Notes: generated from the letters alone by a model not told the origin. Positions 1 to 7,458 are shown, numbered from the stretch's first letter. The stretch is DNA of 11,176 nt from Comamonadaceae bacterium (GCA_947463845.1 CANHUM010000026.1:1-11176), one strand, 5' to 3'. Program-made: numbers and translations.

Positions 1-68
1 GTGCAGTTGTTCAAGTCCTATCTCGTACCTGTCCGATAGCTTCGACCTGTTGCCTTGAGATCCAGGAT

Positions 69-102
69 TTGTCATCAAATTGACATGCGCCATTTCTAAA
101 CT
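69..102 (+). promoter_or_regulatory. Pho box and -10 element of the ppk1 promoter
   Basis: Two 7-base direct repeats, TTGTCAT and TTGACAT, are separated by CAAA (69-86). This is the 7-4-7 layout of a PhoB box (consensus CTGTCAT, four A/T-rich bases, CTGTCAT). Ten bases further on is TAAACT (97-102), a 4/6 match to the sigma-70 -10 hexamer. In PhoB-activated promoters the box replaces the -35 element at about this distance, so a start near 109 and a very short leader before the ATG at 126 are predicted. The same geometry is found before pstS. PhoB control of ppk1 is an inference from the site. Confidence 0.7.
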
Positions 103-125
103 TCAATCTCATCCGAGAAAAAGAT

Positions 126-2210
126 ATGGCCAAAACCAGCAATTTGCCAACACAGGACGCGCTTCCAAGCGGCTTGCTTGACCGCGATCTGAGCATTCTG
201 GCGTTCAATGAACGGGTTTTGGACTGGGCGCACCGCCCCGAAGTTCCTGTTCTCGAACGCTTGCGCTATTTGTGCATCGTCTCGTCCAATGTGGATGAGT
301 TCTTTGAGGTCAGGGCAGAGCCCCACGTCATGGCCTCTTTGCAAGAACTCCAGACCGGTCCATTCACCTCAGCCAGCTTGCAGGCGATCACGGAGAAGAC
401 CAGCGCCATCGTGAGTCGGCAATACAGTTTGTACAACGACGATCTGTTGCCAGCGCTTGAACGCAAGGGTTACCGCATCCTCTCGCATGGCGAGCGAAAT
501 GCGGAGCAACGCCAGTGGGTGCGCAGCTATTTCAACCGCGAGGTTCAGCCTTTGTTGGTTCCTGTCGGGCTTGACCCAGCACACCCGTTTCCTCAGGTCG
601 CCAACAAGTCCCTGAATTTCATTGTTCAACTCTCGGGCAAGGATGCCTTTGGTCGGACCAACGAAATTGCCATTGTCCGCGTGCCACGGGTTCTGTCACG
701 TTTGATTCCATTGCCTCCCAAAGTGTGCGGCGGTAGCACGGCGTATGTACTGCTGTCGAGCGTGATTCGGGCGCATCTGGCTGAACTTTTTCCTGGGCGT
801 GTGGTGGGGCAATTTTCACAGTTCAGGGTCACCCGACACTCCGACCTGGCCGTGGACGAAGACGAGATGGCCAATTTGCGCATGGCTCTGCGTCAGGGAC
901 TGCAGCACCGCCATTACGGTCAGGCGGTGAGGCTGGAGGTGTCCGCCAGTTGTGCGCCACGCTTGGCCGAGTTCTTGCGCAAGGAGTTCCGCTTGCCCGA
1001 GGCGGCGGTGTTCAGAGTCAACGGACCGGTCAATCTGGTCCGCATGATGCAGCTGATTGACCTGATCAATGCGCCTGACTTGCTGTTCCCACCTTACAAA
1101 GCCAGTTTCCCGGCGCACGTCCCACAGCATGGCTCGATCTTTGCCCGGCTTAAGCAGGGTGATGTGATGATCCATCAGCCGTTTGAATCTTTTGATGGCG
1201 TGCTGGCCTTCTTGAAGGAGGCGGTTCAAGACCCGAATGTGCTGGCCATCAAGCAGACCATTTACCGTGCAGGCAGTGACACCACCATGATGGATTTGCT
1301 GCGTGAAGCCGTGCGCAAAGGCAAAGAAGTCACTGCCGTGGTGGAGCTCAAAGCGCGCTTTGACGAAGAGGCCAACATCAACTGGGCAGAGCAACTCGAA
1401 GCCATTGGCGCCCAGGTGGTGTATGGCATTGTGGGTCTGAAGACCCATGCCAAGATGCTCTTGGTCACGCGCCGCGAGGGGCGCCTGTTGCGCCGCTATG
1501 GTCATCTGTCGACGGGCAACTACAACCGCCGCACGGCAGCCTTGTACACCGACATCAGTTACCTCACCGCTGACCCAGCCATCACCTCGGACATGGACCA
1601 GTTGTTTGGCCATTTGGCCAGCCAGAGTTGCTTGCCGAAAATGAAACGCTTGTTGGTGGCGCCCTTTCAGTTGCACGCCGATATGCTGGCCCGCATCCGC
1701 GCGGTTGGACAAGCCGCAGCACGTGGCGTCTTTGCCCGCATCGTTCTCAAGATGAACGCGCTGACCGATGTGCCCCTGATCGAGGCCCTGCTGGCCGCAG
1801 GTCAACAGGGCGCCAAGATCGATTTGATTGTTCGTGGGGCTTGCATGTTGCCCGCTGGTGTGGCGGGCTTGAGCGAGAACATTCGGGTGCGTTCGGTCAT
1901 TGGTCGGTTTTTGGAGCATTCCAGGGTGTTTTACTTTGCCGCCGACCAGGACGAATCGCTTTATTTGTCGAGTGCCGACTGGATGAGCCGCAACATGATG
2001 CGGCGCATTGAACTGGCTTGGCCCGTGCAGGACCCGATGTTGCGTCAGCGGATCATCGATGAATGCCTGAGCGCGTATTTGCACGACGCGCGGGATGCGT
2101 GGGACTTGTCGTCCGACGGGCAGTACCACCGGGTGGGCCTGACAGCGCCGGGACCTGGTGCTCAGCAAGCCTTGATGCAGCGCTACAGTGGTGAACCAGC
2201 TGCAGGGTGA
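126..2210 (+). CDS. ppk1: Polyphosphate kinase 1
   Basis: PPK1 reversibly transfers the gamma-phosphate of ATP onto a growing inorganic polyphosphate chain and works at the inner face of the membrane. The 694-residue protein is close to the usual length (about 690). The N-terminal domain carries SSNVDEFFEVRAEP (53-66), matching the family's nucleotide-contacting segment. The two C-terminal phospholipase-D-like domains carry the family histidines: VGLKTHAK puts the autophosphorylated His at 441, followed by YGHLSTGNYN (458-467), and FLEHSR puts the second His at 598. The acidic/basic segment ELKARFDEEANI (407-418) also matches PPK1. The ATG at 126 has only a weak GA-rich Shine-Dalgarno stretch, but the first conserved block (LDRDLSILAFNERVL) begins at residue 18, so little room exists for another start. 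sixA follows immediately, probably on the same transcript. The Pho box at 69-86 predicts induction on phosphate starvation. The frame is intact and identification is secure. Confidence 0.97.
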   Translation: MAKTSNLPTQDALPSGLLDRDLSILAFNERVLDWAHRPEVPVLERLRYLCIVSSNVDEFFEVRAEPHVMASLQELQTGPFTSASLQAITEKTSAIVSRQYSLYNDDLLPALERKGYRILSHGERNAEQRQWVRSYFNREVQPLLVPVGLDPAHPFPQVANKSLNFIVQLSGKDAFGRTNEIAIVRVPRVLSRLIPLPPKVCGGSTAYVLLSSVIRAHLAELFPGRVVGQFSQFRVTRHSDLAVDEDEMANLRMALRQGLQHRHYGQAVRLEVSASCAPRLAEFLRKEFRLPEAAVFRVNGPVNLVRMMQLIDLINAPDLLFPPYKASFPAHVPQHGSIFARLKQGDVMIHQPFESFDGVLAFLKEAVQDPNVLAIKQTIYRAGSDTTMMDLLREAVRKGKEVTAVVELKARFDEEANINWAEQLEAIGAQVVYGIVGLKTHAKMLLVTRREGRLLRRYGHLSTGNYNRRTAALYTDISYLTADPAITSDMDQLFGHLASQSCLPKMKRLLVAPFQLHADMLARIRAVGQAAARGVFARIVLKMNALTDVPLIEALLAAGQQGAKIDLIVRGACMLPAGVAGLSENIRVRSVIGRFLEHSRVFYFAADQDESLYLSSADWMSRNMMRRIELAWPVQDPMLRQRIIDECLSAYLHDARDAWDLSSDGQYHRVGLTAPGPGAQQALMQRYSGEPAAG

Positions 2211-2215
2211 ATGGC

Positions 2216-2677
2216 ATGGACTTGATCATATGGCGGCATGCCGAGGCTCATGAAGCCGAGCCCGGTGAAGAAGACATGCTCAGGGCATTGACGCAGCGTG
2301 GTCGAAAACAGGCCGATCGCATGTCGGTTTGGCTGGATTCCCAGTTGCCGGAAGGTACCCGTATTTTGTGCAGCCCAGCTGTCAGGGCCGAGCAAACTGT
2401 CAGGGCATTGAAACGCAAATACAAAATCCGCGATGCACTTTCTCCGGGTGCTTCTGTGCAGGATATTCTGGAAACTTCCGGCTGGCCCAATGCGAAATAC
2501 CCGGTGTTGCTGGTGGGCCATCAGCCCGCCTTGGGTGGGGTCGTGGCCCAATTGCTGCGCATGCCTGAAGAGGCCTGTGCCATACGCAAAGGTGCGGTGT
2601 GGTGGTTGCGTCACCGCAGCCGAGAAGGGCAGGGACAGACGGTGTTGATGTCTGTGACCTGCGCTGAAAAACTCTGA
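2216..2677 (+). CDS. sixA: Phosphohistidine phosphatase SixA
   Basis: This is a small histidine-phosphatase-superfamily enzyme of 153 residues (E. coli SixA has 161). It opens with the catalytic signature IIWRHAEA, with Arg7 and the phospho-accepting His8. The second half of the active site is visible at SPAVRAEQT (Arg57) and LLVGHQPALG (His102). In E. coli SixA removes phosphate from histidine-phosphorylated proteins, first reported for ArcB and later for the nitrogen PTS protein NPr; the target here is unknown. I chose ATG 2216 because AGGG at 2204-2207 lies 8 bases upstream and the conserved strand begins right after the Met. A GTG at 2207 in the same frame would overlap the ppk1 stop by 4 bases and add three residues. 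Either way the gene is tightly linked to ppk1 and probably translated from the same mRNA. It ends 5 bases before the convergent gene at 2683, with no clear terminator between them. Confidence 0.9.
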   Translation: MDLIIWRHAEAHEAEPGEEDMLRALTQRGRKQADRMSVWLDSQLPEGTRILCSPAVRAEQTVRALKRKYKIRDALSPGASVQDILETSGWPNAKYPVLLVGHQPALGGVVAQLLRMPEEACAIRKGAVWWLRHRSREGQGQTVLMSVTCAEKL

Positions 2678-2682
2678 CGCGA

Positions 2683-3141
2683 TCAGGCCTTGGATGGCCT
2701 GCCGGTCTTGATGGTTGGCACGTTGCCCAAGGCTTTCTTGAACGCAGCGTCGGCCATGCTGCTGAGGGCTTGCAAGCCTGCACGGATCAATTCGCTTTTC
2801 TTGACCTCAATGCCGAGCGCCATTGCGCGTTTTTTCATGTCCGTGATTTGCAGTAACTCTGTTTTGGGCAGGGTGAAGCTGTCACGCACTACTTTGACCT
2901 TTTTTTCCTTGACAGGTTTAGCCGGCGTTGACTTTGCGGGCTCGGTCTTGGCTGTGCTGCCAACGGGTTTGACCGAGGCTTTGACCGCGGGTTGGGTCGC
3001 AGGCTTGGCGGGCTTGGCCTGAGGCTTGGTCGTTTTGGAGGCGCTTGGAGCTGGTTTGGAAGCCTTGGGGCTGGCTGCTGTCTTGGTAGGCGTGGCAGCT
3101 TTAGGGTTTTTCAGCTTGGGCGAAGCGGATGTTTGAGCCAT
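2683..3141 (-). CDS. Histone-like Lys/Pro/Ala-rich protein with RHH-like C-terminus
   Basis: This is a 152-residue protein in two parts. Residues 1-83 are low complexity, nearly all Lys, Ala, Pro, Ser and Thr with KPA/KPAKP repeats and a single Glu before residue 79, like the tails of histone H1-like bacterial proteins (AlgP, PhaF). Residues 84-128 look folded: a short strand (VRDSFTLP), a helix (about 94-109), and a second helix containing KKSELIRAGLQAL. This resembles the strand-helix-helix pattern of ribbon-helix-helix DNA-binding proteins. The C-terminus (KTGRPSKA) resembles an AT-hook-like GRP motif. No named family is recognised with confidence. The protein is strongly basic and probably binds DNA or another polyanion; its place between sixA and ppx makes polyphosphate a candidate partner, but that is inference. 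The ATG at 3141 has GAGG 10 bases upstream and a good promoter (3176-3204). Phase and composition support a real gene. Confidence 0.82.
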   Translation of the reverse strand: MAQTSASPKLKNPKAATPTKTAASPKASKPAPSASKTTKPQAKPAKPATQPAVKASVKPVGSTAKTEPAKSTPAKPVKEKKVKVVRDSFTLPKTELLQITDMKKRAMALGIEVKKSELIRAGLQALSSMADAAFKKALGNVPTIKTGRPSKA

Positions 3142-3175
3142 GGTGAACAGACCTCGATGAATAAACGGTGCATAC

Positions 3176-3204
3176 AGTTTATACCGTTAATCACCCATTG
3201 ACAA
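3176..3204 (-). promoter_or_regulatory. Sigma-70 promoter of the histone-like gene
   Basis: Read on the minus strand, TTGTCA (3204-3199) matches the -35 hexamer at 5/6. It is followed after 17 bases by TAAACT (3181-3176), or after 15 bases by TATAAA (3183-3178). Short inverted arms AACGGT (3164-3169) and ACCGTT (3183-3188) flank the -10 and may be an operator. The promoter lies in the 89-base gap downstream of ppx, so the histone-like gene need not depend on the ppx transcript. Confidence 0.55.
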
Positions 3205-3230
3205 CACAGGGCATTCAGCAGGGTAGGGTT

Positions 3231-4733
3231 TCAGTCCAGATGGACCACAAAGGACCAATCGGTCTTTTGCCATGCGGCTTTTTCTTCTCGCAACAGGTGT
3301 GTGGATTGTGGCCAGAGCTCCGCCCATTCACTGCTGATTTGAAGATGGGTCATTTGGCGTTCGCTGTCACATGTCAAATGCAGACCCGACAGATCCGGGT
3401 CACGCCGAGCGTGGCAAAGAATGACAGCCAGGCGCAAGGCCATCAGTTGTTGTACAAAAGTGCTGTCCTCCAGCTCCGATTCGAGTTTGCGCAACTTGCC
3501 CCGATGCCCCAGGACCAGCTGACTCAGGCGATGCAATTCGTCAAGGGTAAATCCAGGCAAGTCGGTGTTGTCCAGAATGTACGCGCCATGCTTGTGGTAA
3601 TCGCTGTGCGAGATGCGCATGCCCACTTCGTGCAACTGGCAGGCCCAATGCAATTTCTTGGAAAGACGTTGGCGATCAGCGCTCCACTCAGCCTCTGGTT
3701 CAGAAGCCAAAGAGGCCAACAAGGTCTGAGCGGTTTTGGAAACACGTTCTGCCTGCAGTTTGTCGGTACCAAAGCGTTGGGCCAGCCAGTCCACCATCGA
3801 GGAGCGCACATCGTGCGTGCTGTCGCGGTCAATCAGATCGTACAAAGCGCCGTGCCGCAGGGCCCCTTGCGCAGCGTGCATTTCGTTGATTTGCAGCAGG
3901 TCAAACACCGCTTGCAGCACGGCCAGGCCACCCCCGATGACGGGTCTGCGGTCTTCCTTGATACCTTCTAGCCGCAAGTTGTCGATTTTTTGAGCCTTGA
4001 GCAAGCGTTCCTTGAGCCAGGCCAAGCCCTCTCGCGTGATGCGGCCTTCAGGCCAGCCGGCCAGGGTGAGCACATCGGCCACGGCGCCCACCGTGCCCGA
4101 AGAACCATAGCACCGGTCCCATTGGTCACGGCTGAACAACACTTGCGCTTCGTCGAGCACCGCTTTGGCGGCTATTTCTGCGGACTTGAACGCAGAAGCC
4201 GTCCACAAGCCATCGGGGAAATGTTTCATGGACCAAGCCACACTGCCGACGCGGTAAGACTCCAGGGTGCTGGCGCGCTCGTGCTGTCCCAAAATCATCT
4301 CTGTGGAGCGCCCGCCAATGTCCACCACCAAGCGCCGTTCATCCGATTGCGGCAAAAGGTGCGACACACCCAGGTAAATCAGACGTGCTTCTTCCCTACC
4401 GGCGATCACTTCGATGGGAAACCCCAGAATCTCTTTGGCTTTGGCGAGGAAAACTTCGCGGTTGCGGGCTTCGCGCAGGGTTTGTGTGGCCACTGCACGC
4501 ACCTGGCTGGGTTTGAAACCCGCAATGCGCTCACCAAAACGTGCGAGGCACTCCCAGCCGCGTTCCATGGCTTCCATCGTCAGGTTGCGATCCGCATCCA
4601 ACCCATTGCCCTGCCGAACGGTTTCCTTGATGTATTCCACACGGCGCAGTTGTCCCAGGTCCATCTGCCCGATTTCCAGCCGAAAGCTGTTGGAGCCCAG
4701 GTCAATGGCCGCAAAAAGGGTTCGGGTTTGCAT
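3231..4733 (-). CDS. ppx: Exopolyphosphatase (Ppx/GppA family)
   Basis: The enzyme releases orthophosphate from the ends of polyphosphate chains, opposing PPK1; family members can also hydrolyse pppGpp. The 500-residue protein has the actin-like ATPase fold signatures in order: AAIDLGSNSFRLEIG (8-22), ATQTLREARN (82-91), the catalytic region AGREEARLIYLG (111-122), and DIGGRSTEMI (138-147), then GSSGTVGA further on. Most relatives read DIGGGSTE; the Gly-to-Arg change may be lineage-typical. The C-terminal half has an HD-type helical domain, seen at HEVGMRISHSDYHKHGAYIL. Length matches the long Ppx class (E. coli 513). The ATG at 4733 lacks a strong Shine-Dalgarno, but the first motif starts at residue 8. 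The gene starts 57 bases after the arsR stop on the same strand with no terminator between. A possible weak -10 (GATAAT, 4773-4768) lies in that gap, so it may have its own promoter and also receive read-through. Ppx versus GppA is favoured by polyphosphate context. Confidence 0.93.
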   Translation of the reverse strand: MQTRTLFAAIDLGSNSFRLEIGQMDLGQLRRVEYIKETVRQGNGLDADRNLTMEAMERGWECLARFGERIAGFKPSQVRAVATQTLREARNREVFLAKAKEILGFPIEVIAGREEARLIYLGVSHLLPQSDERRLVVDIGGRSTEMILGQHERASTLESYRVGSVAWSMKHFPDGLWTASAFKSAEIAAKAVLDEAQVLFSRDQWDRCYGSSGTVGAVADVLTLAGWPEGRITREGLAWLKERLLKAQKIDNLRLEGIKEDRRPVIGGGLAVLQAVFDLLQINEMHAAQGALRHGALYDLIDRDSTHDVRSSMVDWLAQRFGTDKLQAERVSKTAQTLLASLASEPEAEWSADRQRLSKKLHWACQLHEVGMRISHSDYHKHGAYILDNTDLPGFTLDELHRLSQLVLGHRGKLRKLESELEDSTFVQQLMALRLAVILCHARRDPDLSGLHLTCDSERQMTHLQISSEWAELWPQSTHLLREEKAAWQKTDWSFVVHLD

Positions 4734-4790
4734 GCGTGAAAACGGTCGACTACAGGAGAATGTGTAGATTATCTGATGGAAGGATGAAAA

Positions 4791-5150
4791 TCAGCAGTTG
4801 CCGGTTTCGCAGGACAGATTCAGTGCATCGCCGCAAGGCACACCCTGGCAGCAGTGGGCGGTCAAGAAGTCCATCAGGCTTTGCATGGCGCCCAGGTCAG
4901 CGCGGTAGCGCAAGAAACGCCCCTCACGCTGCACACTGACCAAGGCCGCATGGTGCAATTCCTTGAGATGAAAAGACAGCGTATTGGCTGGGATGTCCAG
5001 CGCTACCGACAGCTGACCCGGTTGAATGCCCTCGGGGCCTGTGCCCACAATGGCCCGGAAAACCTTCAGGCGCGATGTCTGCGCCAGGGCCGCCAAGGCC
5101 TTGACGGCCACTTCTTCGTCCATGACGCTGAAGAGTGAAACGGGATTCAT
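4791..5150 (-). CDS. arsR: ArsR/SmtB-family arsenic-responsive repressor
   Basis: This 119-residue winged-helix repressor probably controls the gap-arsJ-arsR operon and releases DNA on binding As(III). The fold is visible: an N-terminal helix with LAALAQTSRLKVFRAIV (19-35), then the recognition helix region IPANTLSFHLKELHHAALV (53-71), which matches the family pattern, and the wing around QREGRFLRYRAD (74-85). It lacks the classical CxC in the recognition helix of E. coli ArsR. Instead the tail carries Cys100-Cys101, Cys106, Cys114 and Cys119, like ArsR proteins of the Acidithiobacillus type, which bind arsenite through C-terminal cysteines. Start: ATG at 5150 overlaps the arsJ stop (ATGA) and has GGAG 8 bases upstream. 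Met10 (5123) is an alternative. It is the last gene of the three-gene set. Sensing of arsenite rather than another thiophilic metal is inferred from the operon. Confidence 0.92.
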   Translation of the reverse strand: MNPVSLFSVMDEEVAVKALAALAQTSRLKVFRAIVGTGPEGIQPGQLSVALDIPANTLSFHLKELHHAALVSVQREGRFLRYRADLGAMQSLMDFLTAHCCQGVPCGDALNLSCETGNC

Positions 5151-6397
5151 GACCGGGTCTCCGACATGCAGGTTGGATTGGCTGGAACCATGGGCAAACG
5201 CAGGGTGGCCAGCCAGCACAGCAGCAGCATCAATGCCGAGCCCAGCAGGGCATACAGCAAGCCGCCCCACTGGTACAGCAAGCCCGAGAGCAGCGTGCCC
5301 ATGAAGCGGCCCAGCGCATTGGCCGCGTAATAAAAGCCCACGTCTTCGGCCGCTTTTTCTGAGCCTGCGTAGGCCAGCACCAAATAACTGTGCACCGAGG
5401 AGTTGATGGCAAATGCGAAGCCGAACAGCGCAAGGCCCCCCACCACCCACCAAGGCAGTTGCGGCGCTTGCAGCCAAACGGCCGCTGCCATGCCCAGCGG
5501 AATGAGGGTGAGCAACGCCGACCACCAACGCGCTGCAGGCACTTCGCGGCTTAAGCCATCGTCACTGCGGCGAACCAGTTGCGGGGCCAGCGCTTGCACC
5601 AGGCCATAGCCAATGGTCCACGCCGCCAAAAAGCCGCCGACCATGGTGAAGGTCCAGCCCACCGAGTACAAAAACACCGGCACACCCACCACAAACCAGA
5701 CGTCACGCGCCCCAAATAAAGCCACGCGGGCGGCAGCCAGGGCGTTGATGCCCTGGTTCTTGGCAAACAGCTCTTTGGCCGATCCAGATGCTTTGCTCTT
5801 GCCCATCATGGGCGGCAAGCCTGTCACCACGCCCAACAAAACCAAAGCCAGAAGACCCGACATGGCCCACAGCGAGCCCTGAAAACCCAGTGTCTCCAGC
5901 AGCAAACCTCCCAGAAAAAAGCCAAAGCCCTTCATGGCATTTTTGCTGCCAGTGAACCAGGCCACCCATTTGAACAACTGGCCGTTGCCCGTGTCTTTGG
6001 CTTGCGCCTGTGTGATCTTGATGGCCGATTTGCTGGCGGTTTTGGTCAGGTCTTTGGCGACGCCGCACACCCCTTGTGCCAACACCACCCAGGCCACCGA
6101 CATGGCCGCTGTCCATCCGGGTTGCAGGGCTGAGAGCAAACCAAAACCGATGATCTGCGTGACCAGGCCCACGGTGAGCATGCGGGCAATGCCATATCGC
6201 GTGGCCAGCCAGCCGCCCATCAGGTTGGCCAGCACGCCTGCCGCTTCGTAAAGCAAAAACAAAAAGGCCAGCGTGAACGGCGAGTAACCCAGCTTGTAAA
6301 AGTGCAGCAGCACCAACATGCGCAAAGCGCCATCGGTCAGGGTGAAGCCCCAATACGCAGCGGTGACGATGCCGTAGTGTCGTTCTGCGGCGTTCAT
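5147..6397 (-). CDS. arsJ: Organoarsenical MFS exporter ArsJ
   Basis: ArsJ is an inner-membrane major facilitator transporter that expels 1-arseno-3-phosphoglycerate, which decomposes outside to arsenate. The 416-residue protein is strongly hydrophobic with about 12 membrane segments, typical for the family. Characteristic stretches are YWGFTLTDGALRMLVLLHF (15-33), FLFLLYEAAGVLANLMGGWL (45-64), AKDLTKTASKSAIK (114-127), FTGSKNAMKGFGFFLGG (148-164), INSSVHSYLVLAY (331-343) and GFYYAANALGR (354-364). The Asp/Lys/Ser-rich cytoplasmic segment 112-150 is polar in an otherwise hydrophobic protein and is a plausible substrate-contact region. Start: ATG 6397 lies one base after the stop of the upstream dehydrogenase gene, with AGGAAG 12 bases before it, so translation is probably coupled. 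The stop overlaps the arsR start by 4 bases. Direct linkage to the matching dehydrogenase makes ArsJ function much more likely than generic drug efflux. Confidence 0.95.
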   Translation of the reverse strand: MNAAERHYGIVTAAYWGFTLTDGALRMLVLLHFYKLGYSPFTLAFLFLLYEAAGVLANLMGGWLATRYGIARMLTVGLVTQIIGFGLLSALQPGWTAAMSVAWVVLAQGVCGVAKDLTKTASKSAIKITQAQAKDTGNGQLFKWVAWFTGSKNAMKGFGFFLGGLLLETLGFQGSLWAMSGLLALVLLGVVTGLPPMMGKSKASGSAKELFAKNQGINALAAARVALFGARDVWFVVGVPVFLYSVGWTFTMVGGFLAAWTIGYGLVQALAPQLVRRSDDGLSREVPAARWWSALLTLIPLGMAAAVWLQAPQLPWWVVGGLALFGFAFAINSSVHSYLVLAYAGSEKAAEDVGFYYAANALGRFMGTLLSGLLYQWGGLLYALLGSALMLLLCWLATLRLPMVPANPTCMSETRS

Positions 6398-6398
6398 C

Positions 6399-7442
6399 TC
6401 AGATGCCGACTTCCTGCATGTGGCAAGCCAAATCGACCATGCGGCAGGCGTAGCCCATCTCGTTGTCGTACCAGGCATAGACCTTGAGCAGCGTGCCATC
6501 CGTCACCAGGGTAGACAAGCCGTCCACAATGGCGCTGCGCGTGTCTCGGGCGTAATCCACGCTCACCAATGGGCGGGGCTCATAACCCAAAATGCCGGCC
6601 AAGGGGCCTTGGGCCGCAGCAGCAAACAAGGCGTTGACTTCTTCGGCGCTGGTGTCGCGCTTCATCTCGAACACGCAATCGGTCAGCGAAGCGTTGAGCA
6701 CCGGGGCGCGCACGGCGTGACCGTTGAGCTTGCCTTTGAGTTCGGGGTAAATCAGGGCAATCGCTGTGGCACTGCCGGTGGTGGTGGGGGCCAGGCTCAT
6801 CATGGCGCTGCGGGCGCGGCGCAGGTCCTTGTGCGGTGCATCCACCACCAGGTTGGTGTTGGTCGGGTCATGGATGGTGGTGATCTGGCCGTGCTTGATG
6901 CCAATGGCTTCGTGCACCACTTTGACCACCGGGGCCAGGCAGTTGGTGGTGCAGGATGCGGCCGTGACGATGCGGTCTTTGGCCGGGTTGTACAGTGTGT
7001 GGTTGATGCCCACCACGATGTTGAGCACATCGCCCACTTTCACGGGCGCGGCCACGATGACGCGCTTGGCACCTCGGTCCAGGTGGCCCTGAATGGTTTC
7101 GGGTGTCAAGAACTTGCCTGTGCACTCCAGCACCAAGTCCACACCCATGTCTCCCCATGGAATGTCGGCGGGGTTGGCGTGCGATGAAAAGCCCAGGGTG
7201 CGGTCACCGATGCGGATCTGACTGTCGCCTTCCGCTTCAATTTGCTCGCGCCACTTGCCCTGCACGCTGTCAAACGCCAGTAAATGTGCGGTGGCCGCTG
7301 CGCCGCCCTTGAGTTCATTCAGGTGCACCACCTCCAGGCGGTTGCCTGCGCGGGGGTCGTCCGAGGGACGCTCTGCAGCGCCCATGGCCGCACGCAAGGC
7401 CAAACGGCCGATGCGGCCCATACCGTTGATGCCGACTTTCAT
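6399..7442 (-). CDS. gapdh (arsJ-linked): ArsJ-associated glyceraldehyde-3-phosphate dehydrogenase
   Basis: This NAD-type dehydrogenase uses arsenate in place of phosphate on glyceraldehyde 3-phosphate, giving unstable 1-arseno-3-phosphoglycerate for ArsJ to export. Its 347 residues show the Rossmann motif [13 protein letters not shown] (5-17), a cofactor-site HLNELKG (40-46, Glu where central GAPDHs usually have Asp), the catalytic ASCTTNC with Cys164, and the partner His191 in [18 protein letters not shown] (220-228) and [10 protein letters not shown] (250-259) follow. The stretch [20 protein letters not shown] differs from housekeeping GAPDH (HAYTxDQ) and matches the ArsJ-linked subfamily. 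ATG 7442 has AAAGG 6 bases upstream and starts directly with the Rossmann strand, so a longer in-frame reading to 7571 is not needed. It is the first gene of the operon and is transcribed divergently from pstS. Dehydrogenase identity is certain; the arsenate role rests on the arsJ and arsR neighbours. Confidence 0.95.
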   Translation of the reverse strand: MKVGINGMGRIGRLALRAAMGAAERPSDDPRAGNRLEVVHLNELKGGAAATAHLLAFDSVQGKWREQIEAEGDSQIRIGDRTLGFSSHANPADIPWGDMGVDLVLECTGKFLTPETIQGHLDRGAKRVIVAAPVKVGDVLNIVVGINHTLYNPAKDRIVTAASCTTNCLAPVVKVVHEAIGIKHGQITTIHDPTNTNLVVDAPHKDLRRARSAMMSLAPTTTGSATAIALIYPELKGKLNGHAVRAPVLNASLTDCVFEMKRDTSAEEVNALFAAAAQGPLAGILGYEPRPLVSVDYARDTRSAIVDGLSTLVTDGTLLKVYAWYDNEMGYACRMVDLACHMQEVGI

Positions 7443-7458
7443 GGCATACCTTTCAATA

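Noticed and set aside
1..68. Upstream edge, including a repeated ACCTGT at 27-32 and 45-50
   Set aside because: Too short and too common to interpret; no gene, RNA or terminator could be supported before the ppk1 Pho box.
816..2168. 450-codon open frame on the minus strand
   Set aside because: It lies wholly antisense to ppk1, its composition (many His and Gln, no recognisable motif) is that of a codon-position shadow, and ppk1 is unmistakable.
3168..4739. Two long plus-strand open frames (3168-3971 and 3990-4739)
   Set aside because: Both mirror ppx on the opposite strand and show no recognisable protein features.
4750..4794. Short inverted repeats between arsR and ppx (CTACA/TGTAG and CTGAT/ATCAG)
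   Set aside because: Five-base arms without GC-rich stem or T-tract are expected by chance and do not form a terminator.
4791..5528. Reading the arsR frame upstream to 5528 as a 245-residue protein
   Set aside because: The extra N-terminus overlaps the conserved end of arsJ and is not like any ArsR; ATG 5150 has a Shine-Dalgarno and the usual ATGA overlap.
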